Source of the DNA: Ctena decussata
Lineage: Eukaryota > Mollusca > Bivalvia > Lucinida > Lucinidae
Length of the DNA stretch: 64,000 nucleotides
Assembly (NCBI GenBank): GCA_963989385.1
Contig: OZ022502.1
Location: 46,803,454-46,867,453 of the forward strand
Reading direction: 5' to 3'
In this document: in pieces, positions 59,955-64,000 of the stretch
Numbering within the stretch: position 1 is the first letter of the stretch
How the letters are laid out: every line of letters begins with the position of its first letter
Translations under genes and position numbers: made by a program
The notes under the pieces: generated by a model
Databases searched by the model: none
Told to the model about the DNA's origin: nothing
What the model saw: the letters and a program-made list of their open reading frames with translations, nothing else

Positions 59955-60712
59955 TGTTTCTTTAAAAAGAAAATTCTTTTCTTTAAGAACAGATACTCTT
60001 TTGGAAGTGTTTTGTCGCCCAGGTAAGTCAACACGAAGTCACAAAAGTCGTCTCCCTTTGAAAATATGGCCGAAAAACATGGCGGTGTACCGATATACCT
60101 TAGGGTAGCGATAATAAAGTTGCGAATGTACAGGTATTATTTGACATGGCCTCTGAATAAGGCCAAAGTCCAGTCCATGTGCATGTACCTGTTTTACCGT
60201 CGGAAATCTTTCGCCAAACAGCGTATGTTTTCACTAGTGCAGTTCGAACCGGGACAAATGTTCTGCTCACGAAAAATCAAGAGGTTTTCTACTCCGGGAT
60301 CCCGATTTTCGACCTCTTTTGACGAACTATTAGCTCCAGAAAAAGCCGTAAAGTTATCCAATAGGCAAGTCTCGTATGGCTCCGGAAGCTACTGAATCAG
60401 ACCGGAAAAAATGTAAAAATCGGGACACCAAAATCGAAAACTTGAACACTTTGGTTTTAGAATGCAGTAATACGTGTTGATGAAATGGCAGACAGTGGAC
60501 ATGTAGACCATAATAAGACTGCTCCTAAAGGAGCGGTTTGATCTTGACCTGCACTGTTTGCACAGACTTACTGTCCTAATTTTTTAAATCTTTATGGTAC
60601 TCGGTTTGCCGATTGGATGCATATTTTCGGTCAAAATGTTTGCGCACATCGGAGACTTGGGTCAGCCGGATGAAACTATTCAGTGTCAGTGGTTTTATTG
60701 TTTTGACTGTAA

Positions 60713-60953
60713 TAACCGCGACACGACAAAACCAACAAAGTAGCATGTGCGCTAAGCGAGGATTCGGATCAGCCTTGACATCCACCTAGTCTGATCAAAA
60801 CCTTCGCTGTGAGCTTACAGGGTCGCTGAGGGTCTTAGCTTCCTCCATGCAGACAGCCAAGATTCTGATTAGACTGGGCGGATGCCCAGGCTGACCTGAG
60901 TCTTCGCTGGGCGCAAATACCACCGTTTGTTGGTTTTGACGTGTCACGGCTCG
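60713..60953. mobile_element. Common fold-back MITE, copy 9
   Basis: Complete but diverged (ends AACCGCGACACGAC and ACGTGTCACGGCTCG). Confidence 0.83.
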
Positions 60954-61393
60954 TATATTTAGGCTCAATACGTGTAGTGCGAGGTGGGAAGACTTTGTTC
61001 AGACTGTGCTCATGCGCTTTTTGATCTAAATTATTGTTGTTCGCACTTGTCATGAGGTATCATTAAGGTGATTCGGAGTAAGCCCCAATCATAATGTTCG
61101 AATGACATTATTATTACCCAACAAATGGTAGATTTCACTCATTGTAACATTCGTGACTTCATAATGACCAACACATGCAAGATTTCAGGTATCGTAAATT
61201 ACGAAATTGAGCGAAGATCGTGATAATTCAGAAAGCGTAAGCTGGCCCACATAATGCCACCTTAGCATCAGGCGAATTTCCCATCGCAGCGTCACTTAAA
61301 AATAGCTTGTAGGACACGCACGAATAGGGGAAACAGATCTGGCTGCACGTATCTTCCCTCCAATTAAAGAAGACTATTTGAAGAAGCGATAGT

Positions 61394-61480
61394 CATACCA
61401 CGGTTTGTCCGCCTGTACGAGCAGATAATCCACGAGCTTTAGCGAGTGGATTATCTCCCGTACAGTCGCACAACAATGGT
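61394..61480. repeat. Palindrome P8 with CTCG-CTCG core
   Basis: Arms GATAATCCACGAG and GTGGATTATC within a longer CTGTACGAGC/CCCGTACAG stem. On the minus strand the core is ACTCGCTAAAGCTCGT, matching the ACTCG-six-CTCGT plan of P4 and P6. Confidence 0.8.
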
Positions 61481-61714
61481 TAACCGATTTTATACCACCC
61501 TTATCAGTGTAGACCTTGCTTATTACAAAACATTTCAAGCTAAAGTTTGCGCTTTCTGGCAAGGGTGGTACAAAGAAAATTTACACAATGGGGAATCTAA
61601 AATAATGCGAAAAGTCCTATCAAGCTGAGTGGATACCTATATTAAAAGTAGTAAACAGAATTGCTTATTTAATAATATTGTTTGTCACAGCACATGATCA
61701 CTGTGACAAACGAA

Positions 61715-63686
61715 ACAAGAGGGCCCTCGTCGCTCACCTGGGTAAAAAAGGTCAACAGTCAAACTAGGATCATCGTTTGAACAAACCTGATAGTTTGAAC
61801 TGTCAAAATATGACAGGCATTGGTTAGAGCTCAAAAATGGCCTTGACTTCTATTGCTTAAAACAAATTCAAGTACTCATTTATTAGACTGTATTTATTAA
61901 CTTCTGTACAAAAATTTTCTACAAGTTCCATGAACTCTTATATTTACCATTTTCCCATAAAAGCACCAGAAACCAAATCTGACCTTGCCAAAAAATGACC
62001 GTGCCGTAAAAAGGTCAAGGTCAACCCAAAGTCATAATTCAAACAATCCTGATAGTACTTGAGTACCCAATGCTACATACCAAGTTTCAAAGCCATCGGT
62101 CGATTGGTTTTGGAGAAGAAGAGTTTTAAATCTTTTTACCCCAAATGGGCGTGACAGCCATGTTGGTCATGTGACCTTGATTGTTTGAACAAAATTTCGT
62201 ATCCTCAACCCCTGGAGGCTCTATATCAAATTTTGTTTCAATTGGCCCCATGGCTTTTGATGAGATTGTTTGTAATTGTCCAAATATGAGAGTTCAGGGT
62301 CAAAGGTCAAAGACTTACTTAGACCTCTTGTACTCACAAATCTTCATGTACTTATTAAGATGAATATATATACAAATTTTTAGGCCTTAATCCTCAAATC
62401 TTTCTATGAAATCTTATGTTCTAGCATTTTCCTATATTTGACTTTGCCGTAAAATAGGTCAAGGTCAACCAAAGGTCATAATGTGAACAATTTTGATAGT
62501 ACTTGAACACCCAATGCTACATACTAAGATTCAAGACTATCGGTCGATTGGTTCTGGAGAAGAAGAGTTTTTTTACCCTATATGAGCGTGGCAGCCATGT
62601 GGGTCATGTGACCTGGACTGTTTGAACAAAACCCCGGAGGCTTATATAAAATGATGTTTTAATTGGCCCCATGGCTTTTGATGAGATAGTTTGAAATTGT
62701 CAAAATATAAGAAGTCAGGGTCAAAGGTCAAAGAATGACCTTGACCTCTTGTACTCACAAATCTACATGTTCTTATTAAGATGAATGTATATACAAATTT
62801 TAGGCCTTAATCCTCAAAACGTTCTATGAACTCTTATGTTCTAACATTTTCCCATATTTGACCTTGCTGTAAGAAAGATCAAGGTCAACCAAAGGTAATA
62901 ATTTGAACAATCTTGATAGTACTTGAGTACCCAATGCTACATACAAATTTTGAAGGCCATCGGACAATTGGTTATGGAGAAGAAGATTTTTAATGCTTTT
63001 TACCATATATAGGCGTGGTGGTCATGTGACCCGGACCGATTGAATAATTTTTTTTTCGTTCAACCCCCGGAGGCTATATTTAATTTTGTTTGAATTGGCT
63101 CAGTGGCTTATGAGTAGATTGTTTGAAATTGTCAAAATATGAGAGATCTTGGTCAAAGGTCAAAGAATGACCTTGACCTCTTGTACTAAAAATCTTCATG
63201 TACTCATTAAGATGAATGTATATACTAATTTTTAGGCCAAAATCTTCAATAGATTCCATGAAATCTTATGTTCTAGCATTATCCTATATAAAAGCACCAG
63301 AAAACAAATTTGACCTTGCCGTAAAAAAAGGTCAAGGTTAACCAAAGGTCATAATTTGGACAATCTTTGTAGTACTCGCGTACCCAATGCTACATACCAA
63401 GTTTCAAGGCCATCAGCCTATTGGTTCTGGAGAAGAAGATTTTTTTTAAAAAATGCCATATATGGGCGTGGCGGTCATGTTGGTCATGTGACCAGGACCG
63501 TTTGAACAATTTTTCGTTCCTAAGACCCCTGGAGACTGCATATGAAATGTGGTTACAATTGGCTGAGCGGTTTCAGAGGAGAAGTCGTTTAAAATTGTGG
63601 ACGGACGACGGACTGACGACAGACGAACGACGGAGCCTACCTATCCTATAAGCTCCAGCGGAGCCGCTGGCTCAGGTGGGCTAAAA
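61715..63686 (+). mobile_element. Tandem-core element, complete, four units of about 430-450 bp
   Basis: Begins AACAAGAGGGCCCTCGTCGC with subterminal GCTCACCT. The units carry GGTCAAGGTCAACC near 61997, 62443, 62864 and 63314. The end is hairpin GAGCCGCTGGCTC, then AGGTGGGCTAA. It is the plus-strand counterpart of 34118-36063. No protein coding. Confidence 0.83.
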
Positions 63687-63719
63687 ATCGAATTAAAATT
63701 TGTTTTAATTATTACTATT

Positions 63720-64000
63720 ATAAGCTCACCTAAGCCTAATTGCTCATAGGAGAGCTTATGGCATTCCCAGGCATCCGGCGGCCGTCCGTCGTCTGTCCGT
63801 CGTCAACATTTTCAAAAATCTTCTTATCTGAAACCACTGGGCTATTGAAGCCATGTTTCATATGGAGTCCACCTAGGTTAGTGTTAACAATATTTTTTTT
63901 TCAAATTACTGTACATATACAAAACAATACAAATTCATAATAAGAATTCATAATAAGATAACCTATTTTACAGTAGCTTAAAAGGGATTCAGAAGAAAGT
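63720..64000 (-). mobile_element. Tandem-core element, 3' end only, cut by the window edge
   Basis: The inverted hairpin end TAAGCTCACCTAAGCC followed by the GTCCGTCGTCTGTCCGTCG stretch matches the 3' end of 61715-63686. The two elements meet tail to tail. Confidence 0.7.

Noticed and set aside
60066..60395. 109-codon frame upstream of the gene
   Set aside because: It starts in a dispersed repeat (ATGGCCGAAAAACATGGCGG, also near 4833 and 11234) and has no recognisable domain.

Overview
The window is animal nuclear DNA, most likely from a bivalve mollusc. This is inferred from split exons with GT/AG introns of 5-19 kb, very dense short non-autonomous transposons, tRNA-derived SINEs with (ACCA)n tails, and several elements with a tandem-repeat core and a 3' hairpin ending in CTAA or CTAG, as in the molluscan pearl / Helentron-associated elements. 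I cannot name the species from sequence alone.

One host gene is present and it appears complete. It is a secreted S1A (chymotrypsin-family) serine protease of 246 residues, encoded on the minus strand by six small exons (59171-59132, 39838-39682, 33596-33506, 23569-23410, 18420-18275, 8586-8440). All five junctions are GT/AG and all phases fit. A TATA box lies 59 bases upstream of the start codon. Signal peptide, activation site, catalytic His/Asp/Ser and eight cysteines are all visible. The coding sequence is 741 nt of a 50.7-kb span.

The rest is repeats. 1-8.4 kb (downstream of the gene): fold-back MITEs, a LINE 3' end, an (ACCA)n-tailed SINE. 8.6-18.3 kb (intron 5): several TIR elements with target duplications, a tandem duplication, element A copy 1, element B small copy, and two full-length SINEs in inverted orientation. 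18.4-23.4 kb (intron 4): an interrupted tandem-core element, palindromes, a nearly perfect 132-bp duplication. 23.6-33.5 kb (intron 3): four palindromes, an 850-bp element flanked by TTAA, an inverted pair of 585-bp repeats, a broken LINE reverse transcriptase. 33.6-39.7 kb (intron 2): one tandem-core element inserted in another, and a minisatellite of palindromic units. 39.8-59.1 kb (intron 1): element B large copy, split by a 6-kb TIR transposon (6-bp target duplication) that holds a 2.4-kb inverted satellite; a pearl-like element; element A copy 2 with two further insertions; three full copies of the commonest MITE plus one more. 59.2-64 kb (upstream): further MITEs and another tandem-core element.

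The most unusual signals are (1) a set of about eight palindromes of 90-150 bp whose arms match each other but differ strongly between palindromes, with a short CTCG or CGAG motif kept in the same strand sense in both arms so that it interrupts the pairing, and (2) the 6-kb TIR transposon whose empty site is present elsewhere in the window.
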